NCBI GenBank assembly: GCA_903851415.1
Contig: CAINOE010000084.1
Span: 18,414-82,413, forward strand
Reading direction: 5' to 3'
Source of the DNA: an uncultured Rhodopila sp.
GTDB lineage: Bacteria; Pseudomonadota; Alphaproteobacteria; Acetobacterales; Acetobacteraceae
Length of the DNA: 64,000 nt
How positions within the stretch are numbered: the first letter of the stretch is position 1; every line of letters begins with the position of its first letter. The position numbers and the translations under genes are program-made. Under the pieces are notes generated by a model. It saw nothing but the letters and a program-made list of their open reading frames with translations, had not been told where the DNA came from and did no database searches. Below are positions 8,196 through 16,750 of the stretch, one piece after another.

Positions 8196-10373
8196 ATGGA
8201 GACCAGCTTGAAGCGCCTCACCGTGTTGCAACCGACGCTTGAATCGACTCTTGGCCTCTCCGACTGGATCGGACAGGTCCGTCTCGGCGATGCATACGAT
8301 CTGTTTGACCAGCTCCCGGCGGAGTCTATCGATCTCGTTATCACATCTCCTCCCTATTGGGGCCATCGCGAGTACGGACTTGAGCATAATTGGGATTTGT
8401 TTAACAACATAGCCACGATTAAGCGCGATTTTGCGGTCAGATCGCCTGGCTATGCGTCGTATAGATCCCAGAATGGTGTACTTGGACTTGAACCATATCC
8501 TGAGTGGTACGTACAGCACCTATCTGAGATCCTCATGAAAGCATGGCGATGCCTGAAACCGAGCGGGTCCATGTGGATCAACATCGGAGACACCTATTTC
8601 GCCCGGTGGGCTAGCATACGCGAAAACGGCCGCCAGGGTTTGGCTGACGAAGGGCGCTTGCGCCGAAAGACCCCGATGGGCGGGTTCCGCCAGGAGAAGC
8701 AGCTGCTTCTTATACCGTCCCGCTTCGCCATCGCGATGCAGGACTCAGATTGGATACTGCGCAACGACTTGATCTGGTTCAAACCGAACGCTACTCCCAG
8801 GCCCGAAGGCGACCGGCTAAAAATGACACACGAACACCTGTTTCATTTCGTTAAAAAACCGAAAGACGGGCGCGCGACCTATTTCTATGACGCCCGCGCG
8901 ACAGAACCGAGGCAGGCCGACGTAGTTACGGTCAACGTCGCTCCGGGTGAGGAAGGTCATACGGCTACTTTTCCAAGAAATCTCATTATTCCTCGTATAT
9001 TGTCCTCGTCACCGCCCGGTGGTGTTGTCCTCGACCCGTTCTGCGGCACTGGGCGCGCCCTGGAGATCGCCCAGGAATTCGGTCGTCGAAGTGTTGGCTT
9101 TGAAAAATTCTCCGGGTTCCAAAAGGGTGCCCAAATTAAGGTGGATGTGATGGCTCGGACGGCAAAAAAAGAGGCGCGGGACACAGGTAACTATATAAGC
9201 GAGTGGTTTGGCAGGCGAATATATCCCGTTGTGCGGCTCAACGGAACGACCGGCATCGCCGGTGTAAACAAGGATATGTGCCCGTTCCTTAGCGATATGC
9301 TGTCAACAAAAACTGATTGTTGGAAGGCTGCAAACTCAAGAGGTGTTTGCACGATTAGCGCCGTAAGCAACGGTCTCCGTCAGGACTGGCTGGCGTGTCC
9401 TCATCGGGTAATTCACACCTCCATTGTGAAGGAGAGCTGTGCCAAGATATTTGGTGCCGATGGTGCTGGTAAGTTCCCAGTCCCTGTCTCAGCTCTGGCG
9501 GATCAATCCAAACTCGAGATTCTCAAGAGGGAAGTGCGGGAAACCGGCCGGGGCTTCATTTTTTTCCAGGACAGATTGGGCGGCGAAATTTCGTTAAGCG
9601 GGACTACCAAAAGTCCCGAGATGTCGTTTGATGTCACGATCGTCGAAGTCCTGCAAAATGCGAACGGGAAATTTGGCTTGGGTCGCTACGGCATTATGGA
9701 AGTCCAGACAATGGATTTCCACGGCAGCTACAAAGGTGCGGTTTCCGCACTCAATAATGCCCTGGATCTCCATGGCGACGATTTTCCCGCGACTCTGCAG
9801 CAGAATCCGTCCTGGGCAGGACGAGGCGTTGAGGGTCCTAACATAGCGAATGTGTTCAAACGGACTTTTTATCAGATGCTTGTTAAGTTTCAGCTGTCTG
9901 GTGGAGGCGCCGCGGCTGGAACCGTTTTGGCTCTGCCCCGTGCGGTGTGGGATAGCTGGCAACCATTTCTCGGGGCTCCGAAGCTTTTGTCTACAGACAG
10001 CGATTTTAGCGTTCTGGAGGGGGCCCCGGCAAGTTCCCTGAACGCCTTTATTTGCGTGTTCGATATAGACAATTCGACCGGGCCTGCCAGGCCGGACGAG
10101 ACTGGCGTAGCAGGGGCACGGGACATCTCGCCCGTGCGAATCGAAACCTTTATTCGCGTTGATCCCGAGACGCTCTCGCGATACGCGTTCACGGAAGTCC
10201 CTCGTGAAATTCTGAGCTCGATTGCCGGTACCGACCATATCATGCTAAGCATCCGGAGTCGGCTTGCTCGGTGGTGGCCGGAGATTGCGCTTGCCTCTGA
10301 GGACGGCGATCCCAGCGATGCCCGCAGTTCGCCCCGAACGAAGAAGCCACGTTCTGCCCTGAGAGACGGTTGA
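8196..10373 (+). CDS. Fused beta-class DNA methyltransferase and NotI-like restriction endonuclease
   Basis: A 725-residue protein. The N-terminal third is an amino-methyltransferase in beta-class order: motif IV TSPPYWG (about 50-56), target-recognition region (about 130-260), then the AdoMet motif DPFCGTGRALE (280-290). SPPY favours N4-cytosine but does not prove it. From about residue 330 the chain resembles NotI. Four Cys (362, 375, 385, 401) could form the NotI Cys4 iron site. Asp479 with Glu502-Val-Gln504 matches the NotI D...ExQ form of the PD-(D/E)XK centre. Together they would modify and cut the same DNA site. Codon use is more A/T-rich than the neighbours, suggesting transfer next to tRNA-Tyr. 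Confidence 0.82.
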   Translation: METSLKRLTVLQPTLESTLGLSDWIGQVRLGDAYDLFDQLPAESIDLVITSPPYWGHREYGLEHNWDLFNNIATIKRDFAVRSPGYASYRSQNGVLGLEPYPEWYVQHLSEILMKAWRCLKPSGSMWINIGDTYFARWASIRENGRQGLADEGRLRRKTPMGGFRQEKQLLLIPSRFAIAMQDSDWILRNDLIWFKPNATPRPEGDRLKMTHEHLFHFVKKPKDGRATYFYDARATEPRQADVVTVNVAPGEEGHTATFPRNLIIPRILSSSPPGGVVLDPFCGTGRALEIAQEFGRRSVGFEKFSGFQKGAQIKVDVMARTAKKEARDTGNYISEWFGRRIYPVVRLNGTTGIAGVNKDMCPFLSDMLSTKTDCWKAANSRGVCTISAVSNGLRQDWLACPHRVIHTSIVKESCAKIFGADGAGKFPVPVSALADQSKLEILKREVRETGRGFIFFQDRLGGEISLSGTTKSPEMSFDVTIVEVLQNANGKFGLGRYGIMEVQTMDFHGSYKGAVSALNNALDLHGDDFPATLQQNPSWAGRGVEGPNIANVFKRTFYQMLVKFQLSGGGAAAGTVLALPRAVWDSWQPFLGAPKLLSTDSDFSVLEGAPASSLNAFICVFDIDNSTGPARPDETGVAGARDISPVRIETFIRVDPETLSRYAFTEVPREILSSIAGTDHIMLSIRSRLARWWPEIALASEDGDPSDARSSPRTKKPRSALRDG

Positions 10374-10437
10374 TGCTCATAGCCGACGCGGGCGGTCGCC
10401 TCACGCTGCTCGCCTCATCGGCATGAATGACCACATT

Positions 10438-10467
10438 CCTTAAAGGATTTGGCCTTAAAGGATTTGG
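10438..10467. repeat. Two perfect tandem copies of a 15-base repeat
   Basis: CCTTAAAGGATTTGG occurs twice in direct, abutting order (10438-10452 and 10453-10467). Each copy contains the palindrome CCTTAAAGG. The repeat lies just downstream of the restriction-modification gene, in a stretch without a convincing gene (10374-10635). On the minus strand it would encode KSFKAKSFKE in a short ORF ending at 10415 that is not otherwise supported. Confidence 0.7.
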
Positions 10468-10635
10468 AACGCATACGACCGTATCCGCCGCCGCGCCTGA
10501 CCGAGGCCGCGATATAGGCGGCCGAGGCGGGGTCGAAGCAAACGCGGTCGTTCAACTGCCGACGCCGGAAACCATGGCAACCGCCCGGCCTGAAGCAGCC
10601 CACCAAACCGCGCCCCATGCGGCGGTTTCTGTGTC

Positions 10636-10743
10636 TCAATACTGCTTCGTATGCCGAACCGCATCCGTCAGCCACCCGGCCGCGCCGATGACGGCGGAGA
10701 TGGCGAGGACTGTGAGGAAGAAGGTTAGCATCGGGGTCTCCAT
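10636..10743 (-). CDS. Very small membrane protein
   Basis: A 35-residue ORF starting at ATG 10743. It has one clear membrane helix, LTFFLTVLAISAVIGAAGWLTDA, followed by a basic tail (RHTKQY). Only the hydrophobic pattern supports it; function is unknown. It sits in the otherwise gene-poor stretch between the restriction-modification fusion and the CtrA-like regulator. Confidence 0.4.
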   Translation of the reverse strand: METPMLTFFLTVLAISAVIGAAGWLTDAVRHTKQY

Positions 10744-10949
10744 ATGCCCGCGTCGGCAGGGAGGGCTTTGAATCTGTGCATTCTTTGCACGCCTTCGCAC
10801 CTGCAACATGGGCCTCAACCGAGGCGCCTTCAAGCAACACACATCTGCTATTCGCCAGGCTGGCGACTCCCCCGGCCGCTTCGCCGCCGGCACCGCCCCA
10901 ATAGCTCGGCTTGGCGGAGCGGCGCGTGCCCTCGGACCCACCCAAGCCC

Positions 10950-11690
10950 TCACACCATCGGCGCCAGCTCCGGCCCCAGCCGGATCTGCTCATACGCCGG
11001 CGCGAACAAATCCGGCATCGCCTGCTCCCGCAGCATATACCCGCGGCCCCAGATCGTGCCGATGATCCCGTCCGCCCCTGCCCGGGCCAGCTTTTTTCGC
11101 AATTTGCATACAAAAACGTCGATGATCTTAACCTCCGGTTCATCCATCCCGCCGTAAAGATGGTTCAGGAACGCCTCCTTCGTCAGGACCATCCCCTTGC
11201 GCAGAACCAGCAGCTCCAGGATCGCATACTCCTTCCCGGTCAGGTGCACATCGCGGCCATCGACCGAGACCTCCCGGCTGTCCAGATTCAGCGCCAGCCG
11301 CCCCATCCGCACCGTCGGCTGGCTGAACCCCTTGCTGCGCCGGACGATCGCCTGCATCCGCGCCAGCAATTCCGCCTTGTCATACGGCTTGATGATGAAA
11401 TCATCCGCCCCCAGACTAAGGGCCTTCACCCGCGCCTGCGGCATCGTCAGCCCCGACAGCACCAGAACCGGCGTGTCGTTGCGGGAAATCCGCATGCGCC
11501 GCACGACCTCCAGGCCCTCGATATCCGGCAGCGCCAGATCCAGGACAACGATGTCGTACTCATAATGGCGCAGCAGCTCGAGTGCGTCCTCACCGCCCTC
11601 GGTCAGGTCCGCCACCGCGCCGGCCGCTTTCAGCATCTGCATGATGGTCCGAGCCGCGACGGGATCGTCTTCAACGAGCAGGACGCGCAT
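10950..11690 (-). CDS. ctrA: CtrA-family cell-cycle response regulator
   Basis: A 246-residue OmpR-type regulator. The receiver begins MRVLLVEDDP, with phospho-acceptor Asp in VVLDLALPD (about residue 51) and the conserved Lys in FIIKPYDK. The winged-helix effector holds the CtrA signature LTGKEYAILELLVLRKG, FLNHLYGGMDEPEVKIIDVFVCKLRKKL and WGRGYMLRE. CtrA controls flagellar, division and replication genes in alphaproteobacteria. The receiver sequence is somewhat divergent, so a paralogue is possible. It is divergent from fliI, a typical CtrA target. The last 20 residues extend beyond the usual CtrA end. Confidence 0.85.
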   Translation of the reverse strand: MRVLLVEDDPVAARTIMQMLKAAGAVADLTEGGEDALELLRHYEYDIVVLDLALPDIEGLEVVRRMRISRNDTPVLVLSGLTMPQARVKALSLGADDFIIKPYDKAELLARMQAIVRRSKGFSQPTVRMGRLALNLDSREVSVDGRDVHLTGKEYAILELLVLRKGMVLTKEAFLNHLYGGMDEPEVKIIDVFVCKLRKKLARAGADGIIGTIWGRGYMLREQAMPDLFAPAYEQIRLGPELAPMV

Positions 11691-11699
11691 AGCCCCTCC

Positions 11700-11714
11700 T
11701 TAATCAAAAGTGAA
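11700..11714. promoter_or_regulatory. Near-consensus CtrA box between ctrA and fliI
   Basis: TTAA-N7-TGAA differs from the CtrA consensus TTAA-N7-TTAA at one base. It lies 10 bases upstream of the ctrA-like gene, inside the AT-rich 166-base divergent region before fliI. Autoregulation or flagellar gene control through this site is inference. Confidence 0.35.
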
Positions 11715-11856
11715 TCAATGAATACCACCATAGCGTGTCTTTTGCTATTTAATTTTCATCCTACACGGGTATTTCTCTCGGAATACAGACGTATTCGCGC
11801 GTTTAGATACAAATCAGGCACGAAATCCCGTATAAAGAGATGAAAGTATATAAATA

Positions 11857-13209
11857 ATGTGTCCGAGTCTCGATGAACGAGTAATCGCTGCCAAAGCCCG
11901 CCTGCGCCGCCTGGAAACCGCTCACCACACGGGCGAAGTCACCAACCTTCTGGGTCTCCGCGTGGACATCGACGGCCTCACCAACGCCGCCGCCATTGCC
12001 GATCGGCTGGTGCTGGAGGCACGCGACGGGCGCAGCATTCCGGCGGAGGTCATCGGCTTCTCGGACGGTGCACTGCAGGCGATGGCGTTCGCTCCGCTGG
12101 ACGGACTCGCGCACGGCGCCCGCGCCACACTGGTCAATCAGTACAGTGGCATGCTCGACGTCGCGCCCTCCTGGCTCGGCCGGGTGATCGACCCGCTCGG
12201 CGCGCCGCTCGACGGCAAAGGCATCCTGCTCGGCGGCGCAAAACTGCGCCCGACACGCGTGGCGCCGCCGGAGGCCACCTTGCGCGCCCGCCTCGGCCCC
12301 CGCATCGACCTCGGCGTGCGGGCGCTGAACTGTTTCGCGACCTGCCGGGAGGGCCAGCGCCTAGGCCTCTTCGCCGGGTCCGGCGTCGGCAAGTCCACCT
12401 TGCTGGCGATGCTGACCCGTGGCACCGCCTGCGATGTCGTGGTGCTCGCGCTTGTCGGCGAACGCGGACGCGAGGTGCGCGAGTTCATCGAGGACGACCT
12501 CGGGGAGAATGGCCTGGCGCGCGCCGTGGTCGTCGTCGCCACCTCCGACGCGCCGCCGCTGATGCGCCGGCAATGCGCCTACACCGCGATGACCATCGCC
12601 GAGCATTTCCGCGACGAGGGCAAATCCGTTCTCCTCCTCATGGACTCCATCACCCGCTTCTGCCTCGCCCTCCGGGAGATCGGCCTGTCCCTCGGCGAAC
12701 CGCCGGCGACGCGCGGCTATCCGCCCGGGGTTTTCGCCGAACTGCCGCGCCTGCTGGAGCGCGCCGGCCCGGGCCTGCCGCTGCCGGACGGCCGCGCCGG
12801 CCAGATCACCGGGCTGTTCACCGTGCTGGTCGAGGGCGACGACCATAACGAGCCGGTGGCCGACGCGGTGCGCGGGATTCTCGACGGGCACATCGTGATG
12901 GACCGCCGCATCGCCGAGGGCGGCCGCTACCCGGCCATCGACGTGCTGCGCAGCCTGTCGCGCACCGCCGCCTCGATCCTGGACCCTGATGAAGCCGATA
13001 TGGTGCGCCGGGCCCGCGCGGTCCTGGCGCTGCAGGCCGACATGGCCGACATGGTGCGGCTCGGCGCCTACCGCGCCGGCACCGACGCGGCGGTGGACGA
13101 GGCGCTGCGCCTGACACCGCTGATCGAGGACGTGCTGCGGCAGGCAAGGGACGAGACCACCGGGTTTGCCGACTCCTTCCAACGCCTGAAGCGCGCGCTG
13201 GGCGCCTAA
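11857..13209 (+). CDS. fliI: Flagellum-specific ATP synthase FliI
   Basis: A 450-residue export ATPase. Walker A is AGSGVGKST (about 173-181) and Walker B is SVLLLMDSITRF. The family loop GEPPATRGYPPGVFAELPRLLERAG and the segment GRYPAIDVLRSLSR are diagnostic of FliI/YscN. FliI powers unfolding and delivery of flagellar proteins into the type III export gate. The length matches the family. fliJ follows after 3 bases. The AT-rich leader before ATG 11857 should hold its promoter. Confidence 0.95.
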   Translation: MCPSLDERVIAAKARLRRLETAHHTGEVTNLLGLRVDIDGLTNAAAIADRLVLEARDGRSIPAEVIGFSDGALQAMAFAPLDGLAHGARATLVNQYSGMLDVAPSWLGRVIDPLGAPLDGKGILLGGAKLRPTRVAPPEATLRARLGPRIDLGVRALNCFATCREGQRLGLFAGSGVGKSTLLAMLTRGTACDVVVLALVGERGREVREFIEDDLGENGLARAVVVVATSDAPPLMRRQCAYTAMTIAEHFRDEGKSVLLLMDSITRFCLALREIGLSLGEPPATRGYPPGVFAELPRLLERAGPGLPLPDGRAGQITGLFTVLVEGDDHNEPVADAVRGILDGHIVMDRRIAEGGRYPAIDVLRSLSRTAASILDPDEADMVRRARAVLALQADMADMVRLGAYRAGTDAAVDEALRLTPLIEDVLRQARDETTGFADSFQRLKRALGA

Positions 13210-13212
13210 GGC

Positions 13213-13635
13213 ATGCCCCGCGACGCACTGAAGGCTCTGCACGAACTGCGCCGGCGGGAGGTCGATCGCCAGCGTCTGGAGCTGGCGGATTGCAGGGCGG
13301 TGGAGACCGAAGCCGCCGGGACGGTTCGCTCGATCGACGCGGCGATCGCGCGGGACCGGGACAGCGACGCCGCCCTGGCGGACCCGATGCTGTTTCGCGA
13401 CATTTTCCTGGCGACCCGGCAGCATCTTTGGGCGGAACGGCAGCGCGCCGTGGTGGCGCTGGCCGAAGCGGAAGCACGCTCGGAGGCAGCGCGCGGGCGG
13501 CTTGCCGCGGCCCGGCTGGCGGCCGAGACGGTCGATCGCCTCATCCTCGAACGCACCGCCGCCGCCCGCGCCGAAGCCGATCGGCGGGCGCAACACGAAC
13601 TGGATGACGTCGCTGGGCGGCGGCGAAAATACTGA
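13213..13635 (+). CDS. fliJ: FliJ-like flagellar export chaperone
   Basis: A 140-residue, Arg/Ala/Glu-rich, fully helical protein with heptad-like patterns (ALKALHELRRREVDRQRLELAD, then AEARSEAARGRLAAARLAAETVDRLI). This is the antiparallel coiled coil expected of FliJ, which sits in the FliI hexamer and couples it to the FlhA gate. Sequence conservation of FliJ is weak. The call rests on the coiled coil, size and position 3 bases after fliI. Confidence 0.75.
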   Translation: MPRDALKALHELRRREVDRQRLELADCRAVETEAAGTVRSIDAAIARDRDSDAALADPMLFRDIFLATRQHLWAERQRAVVALAEAEARSEAARGRLAAARLAAETVDRLILERTAAARAEADRRAQHELDDVAGRRRKY

Positions 13636-13700
13636 GGCATCACGACAAGTTGCCGCCCGCGTACCCCCATTCGGGGGGGGCCGCTCTTAGATCTGCGGCT

Positions 13701-14108
13701 ATGAATATGATGACCATGCCCAACCACACCAATTCGACACACCAGAGCATGCCGACCGTCCTCGTCGTCGAGGACGAGTTGATGGTGCGGATGCCGATCG
13801 CCGAATACCTTCGGGATTGCGGATACAACGTTCTGGAGGCAGGCGACGCCGCGGAGGCGATCGCGGCGGTTGGCGAAGCCGGCCCGGTCAACGTGGTGTT
13901 CAGCGACGTGCGCATGCCGGGCCGGATGGACGGCTTCGGCCTGGCGGAATGGTTCCGGGCGCATTACCCGGACGTGCCGGTTTTGTTGACCTCCGGTTAT
14001 AATGCCAGCCGCGGCGTTGCGATCAAGGTTCCCGGCGTGAAGCTTATCGATAAGCCGTACTCGCAACTCCAGGTTGCCAGACGGATCGCCGCCCTGCTGG
14101 AACGCTAG
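13701..14108 (+). CDS. Single-domain response regulator (CheY-like receiver)
   Basis: A 135-residue receiver. VLVVEDE supplies the acidic pair, the phospho-acceptor Asp lies in VVFSDVRMPGR, the Thr/Ser switch in LLTSGYN, and the Lys in KLIDKPYSQLQ. No output domain follows. The form VEDE...DVRMPG...KPY resembles receivers of the FixJ/hybrid-kinase phosphorelay type more than chemotaxis CheY. ATG 13701 is taken as start; in-frame Met codons follow within a few residues. Confidence 0.85.
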   Translation: MNMMTMPNHTNSTHQSMPTVLVVEDELMVRMPIAEYLRDCGYNVLEAGDAAEAIAAVGEAGPVNVVFSDVRMPGRMDGFGLAEWFRAHYPDVPVLLTSGYNASRGVAIKVPGVKLIDKPYSQLQVARRIAALLER

Positions 14109-14344
14109 GTCCGGGGCTGCCTGAGGCGTTCCGCCTTACCATCTTTTCCGGACTGGTGCTCCGCGCTTCGCGGGTCGTTTCCGGCGAGTGTGGACACACG
14201 CACGGGAATGACGGTAAGTGCGCGCGCCGCATTATCACGGGTCTTTGAAACTTGCGCGACAGCCCCGGGCAGAACTTTCATCAATTTGGCGGATGTCGGA
14301 CACGATTAAAACACTTGGCTCAGCTTTAACGCTGTGGCAACAAA

Positions 14345-14368
14345 GCGTGCGGCTTTCGCACGCTTTTT
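14345..14368 (+). terminator. Rho-independent terminator, 28 bases before the next start codon
   Basis: The stem GCGTGCG / CGCACGC (14345-14351 and 14357-14363) has a 5-base loop and is followed by TTTTT (14364-14368). It lies about 240 bases after the receiver gene and only 28 bases before the ATG of the membrane protein at 14396. Either the upstream message has a long 3' region, a small RNA ends here, or it acts as an attenuator. Confidence 0.7.
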
Positions 14369-14395
14369 AATCATCAGGCCCAGAATCAGCTCTTT

Positions 14396-15973
14396 ATGAT
14401 GTCCGATCGCAGCCGGACTACCGGCCAGCCAAGTCCTGCTCCAGGGTGGCAAACGTCTGTCATCAGCATGCTCGTGCTGGCGGCCGTGCTCGGGGTGGTG
14501 ATGTTCATTGCCCTGCGGTCGCCGCTGAAGGACGACATCGCCTGGCTGTTGTATGTCGCGCGGCGCTGGATGGCTGGGCGGGAGCTTTACGTCGATGTCG
14601 TCGAGGTCAACCCGCCGCTGATCGTCTGGATTTCAGCGGTGCCGCTGGAAATCGCCCGCTGGCTCGACGGGCCGCCGCAGTTCACTGCGATTCCGGTGTT
14701 CGTCGCCGCGGTGCTCGGGTGCGCATGGTGGACCGCGGAGCTGTTGCGCGACAGGGGCGGGATCTTCGCCGCCCGGCTGCCGGTTTTCGCGGTCATTGGC
14801 TCGCTGTTGCTGCTGTTGCCGGCGGCCGATCTGGGGCAGCGGGAACACCTTTTGGTTGCCGCCTTTCTGCCCTACCTCGCAATCTTCGCCCGCTCGCTGG
14901 ATGGCAAGCGTCCGTCGCTGACCGCCGCGCTTGCGGCCGGGGTCCTGGCCGGGTTGGGATGCGCGTTGAAGCCTCGCTATGCCGGGATGTTCGCGGTACT
15001 GGAATGCCTGGCGCTGGCATACGGATTAAGGCCGTGGCGGGCTTTGCCCCTGGCGGCCGGCACAACTCTGCTGGGTTATGCCGGGTTGGTGGCGATTGTC
15101 TGTCCGGCCTATCTGGGACGGGCCGTGCCGCTGGCTTTGGCTTTGTATGAGGCGACCGACGTTCCGTTCCTGGCACTGCTGCAAGCCAGCGCGGTGCTGC
15201 TCACCGGTCTGGCGGTGGCGATCTTCCTGTTGTGGCTGCGCCGCCGGAGCCTTCATGACTACAGCCTGATGCTAACTTTAGTGCTGTTTGCCGCGGTCAG
15301 CACGGTGATTTGTTTCGTCGATGGTAAGGACTGGTACTACCATCGTCTGCCGGCCATCGTAGCCACGGCCCTGGCGCTCGTATTGTGGGGCGTTACGGAT
15401 CTGACGCACAAGCGTTCGGCGATCAGGCGGCTGCCGTTGGCGGCCGCCGGCCTCGCGGTCGCGGTATTCTGCGCGTCCGCAATCCAGCGGCTGGGACCCG
15501 AAGCCATTGATGCGGTCGAACCGCAAAAGACCACGGTCGATCGCCTGGAGCAGATCATCCGTGATGAGCATGCGCGGACTTATATCGCGTTCTCGGAGTG
15601 GATCGCCCTCGGCTTCCCGGTGGTGAACAACACGGGCGTAAGCTGGGCGTCGCGGTTCGATTCCATGTGGGCGCTGAAGGGGGAGATCTGGCGCGCCCGG
15701 TTCGATCCGGCGACCGACAAGGAATGGCCGATCGCGCGCTGGGTGGCGCATGATTTCATCGCGGGGTGCCCGGACGTTGCGGTGGTGGATACGCGTGAGA
15801 CGACGAAGTACATCAAGGTGCTCAGTGCATCGGATCCCGCCTTCGCCCGGGCCTGGACGCGCTACCGGCCGATAGCGGCATTCGATGGGCTGGTGGTGTA
15901 CCGCCGCCGCGCGGCAGGATGTCTAGACGTGTGGGTGGCGACCGAGGCGCGGCCCGCGTTGAAGGTCCGGTAG
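14396..15973 (+). CDS. Multi-pass membrane protein, GT-C (PMT/ArnT-like) glycosyltransferase fold
   Basis: A 525-residue protein with about 10-12 hydrophobic helices. After TM1, LKDDIAWLLYVARRWMAGRELYVDVVEVNPP holds the acidic loop (Asp-Asp, then E-V-N-P-P) typical of GT-C glycosyltransferases that use polyprenyl-phosphate sugars. A periplasmic C-terminal part of about 150 residues follows the last helices. Acceptor and sugar are unknown. It stands alone on the plus strand behind the terminator at 14345 and is convergent with ahpD. Confidence 0.7.
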   Translation: MMSDRSRTTGQPSPAPGWQTSVISMLVLAAVLGVVMFIALRSPLKDDIAWLLYVARRWMAGRELYVDVVEVNPPLIVWISAVPLEIARWLDGPPQFTAIPVFVAAVLGCAWWTAELLRDRGGIFAARLPVFAVIGSLLLLLPAADLGQREHLLVAAFLPYLAIFARSLDGKRPSLTAALAAGVLAGLGCALKPRYAGMFAVLECLALAYGLRPWRALPLAAGTTLLGYAGLVAIVCPAYLGRAVPLALALYEATDVPFLALLQASAVLLTGLAVAIFLLWLRRRSLHDYSLMLTLVLFAAVSTVICFVDGKDWYYHRLPAIVATALALVLWGVTDLTHKRSAIRRLPLAAAGLAVAVFCASAIQRLGPEAIDAVEPQKTTVDRLEQIIRDEHARTYIAFSEWIALGFPVVNNTGVSWASRFDSMWALKGEIWRARFDPATDKEWPIARWVAHDFIAGCPDVAVVDTRETTKYIKVLSASDPAFARAWTRYRPIAAFDGLVVYRRRAAGCLDVWVATEARPALKVR

Positions 15974-16000
15974 GCGCCCGGACCTTGCCGCACCGGCAGC

Positions 16001-16546
16001 CTATGCGTCGACCAGCGCGGGCGCGGTCGCCCGTTCGGCGTCGAGTGTCGCGGCCACGGCATGCACCACGGCGGCGATGCGGACCGTGGCCTGCACCTGT
16101 TCCGCTGTTATTCCGTGCTGGCGCACGGCGCGCTCATGGCTTTCCATGCACATGCCGCAGCCGTTGATGGCGGAGACGGCGAGCGACCACAGTTCGAAGG
16201 TCGCCTTGTCCACCCCGGGCTTGGCCATGACGTTCATCCGCAGCTTCGCCGGCAGCGACGGGTAGTCGCCGCCCACGAGGTGGGTAAAGCGGTAGTAGAC
16301 GTTGTTCATCGCCATGATCGAGGCGGCGGCCTTGGCGGCATTCAGCGCCTCGGGCGACAGGCGGGGGCCGAATTCGGCGATGATCGCTTCGGTGACAACG
16401 GGACTGCGCGAGGCGAGGGCGGAGACGACGAACGCGCCGGCGCGCTGTTCCTCGGACAACACCGGTTCGGTCGCGAGGGAGCCGAGGTTCAGGCGGATGT
16501 CCTTCGCGTAGTCGGGGAGGGCGGATTTCAGGTGTTCGAGGGACAT
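16001..16546 (-). CDS. ahpD: Alkyl hydroperoxidase AhpD
   Basis: A 181-residue all-helical protein starting at ATG 16546. The catalytic motif is [15 protein letters not shown] with Cys130, Cys133 and His137, matching the positions known in Mycobacterium AhpD; Glu118 is also present. AhpD reduces AhpC through its Cys pair, using a lipoamide-linked electron source. It lies downstream of ahpC on the same strand, separated by about 200 bases that hold a palindromic repeat. Confidence 0.93.
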   Translation of the reverse strand: MSLEHLKSALPDYAKDIRLNLGSLATEPVLSEEQRAGAFVVSALASRSPVVTEAIIAEFGPRLSPEALNAAKAAASIMAMNNVYYRFTHLVGGDYPSLPAKLRMNVMAKPGVDKATFELWSLAVSAINGCGMCMESHERAVRQHGITAEQVQATVRIAAVVHAVAATLDAERATAPALVDA

Positions 16547-16585
16547 GGGAGGTCTTTCGGTATGACTGGCGGGCGAAAACGGATA

Positions 16586-16673
16586 CTCACCGTCATGGCC
16601 GGGCTTGTCCCGGCCATCTGCGCATCCCCGTCGAAGCGTGGATGGCCGGGACACGCCCGGCGATGACGGTGAG
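16586..16673. repeat. Dispersed palindromic repeat, copy A (between ahpC and ahpD)
   Basis: An 88-base imperfect inverted repeat with outer arms CTCACCGTCAT and ATGACGGTGAG, and inner GGCCGGGCTTGTCCCGGCCAT-type arms. The same family occurs at 24394-24473, 36811-36900, 38413-38455, 48700-48726 and 62251-62279. It resembles the REP/BIME-like palindromes common in alphaproteobacteria. In the ahpCD message it could form a hairpin that changes relative expression. Confidence 0.85.
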
Positions 16674-16750
16674 GGTTTGGCCGGCTGATGACGGCAACGG
16701 CATGGTGGCCCGCCGAGACGCAACGGGCCACCCTGGTTATGCGGAGGAAA

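Noticed and set aside
10415..10555. Minus-strand 46-codon ORF containing the tandem 15-base repeat
   Set aside because: It has only a TTG start, and its only distinctive sequence is the repeat itself; no independent coding support.
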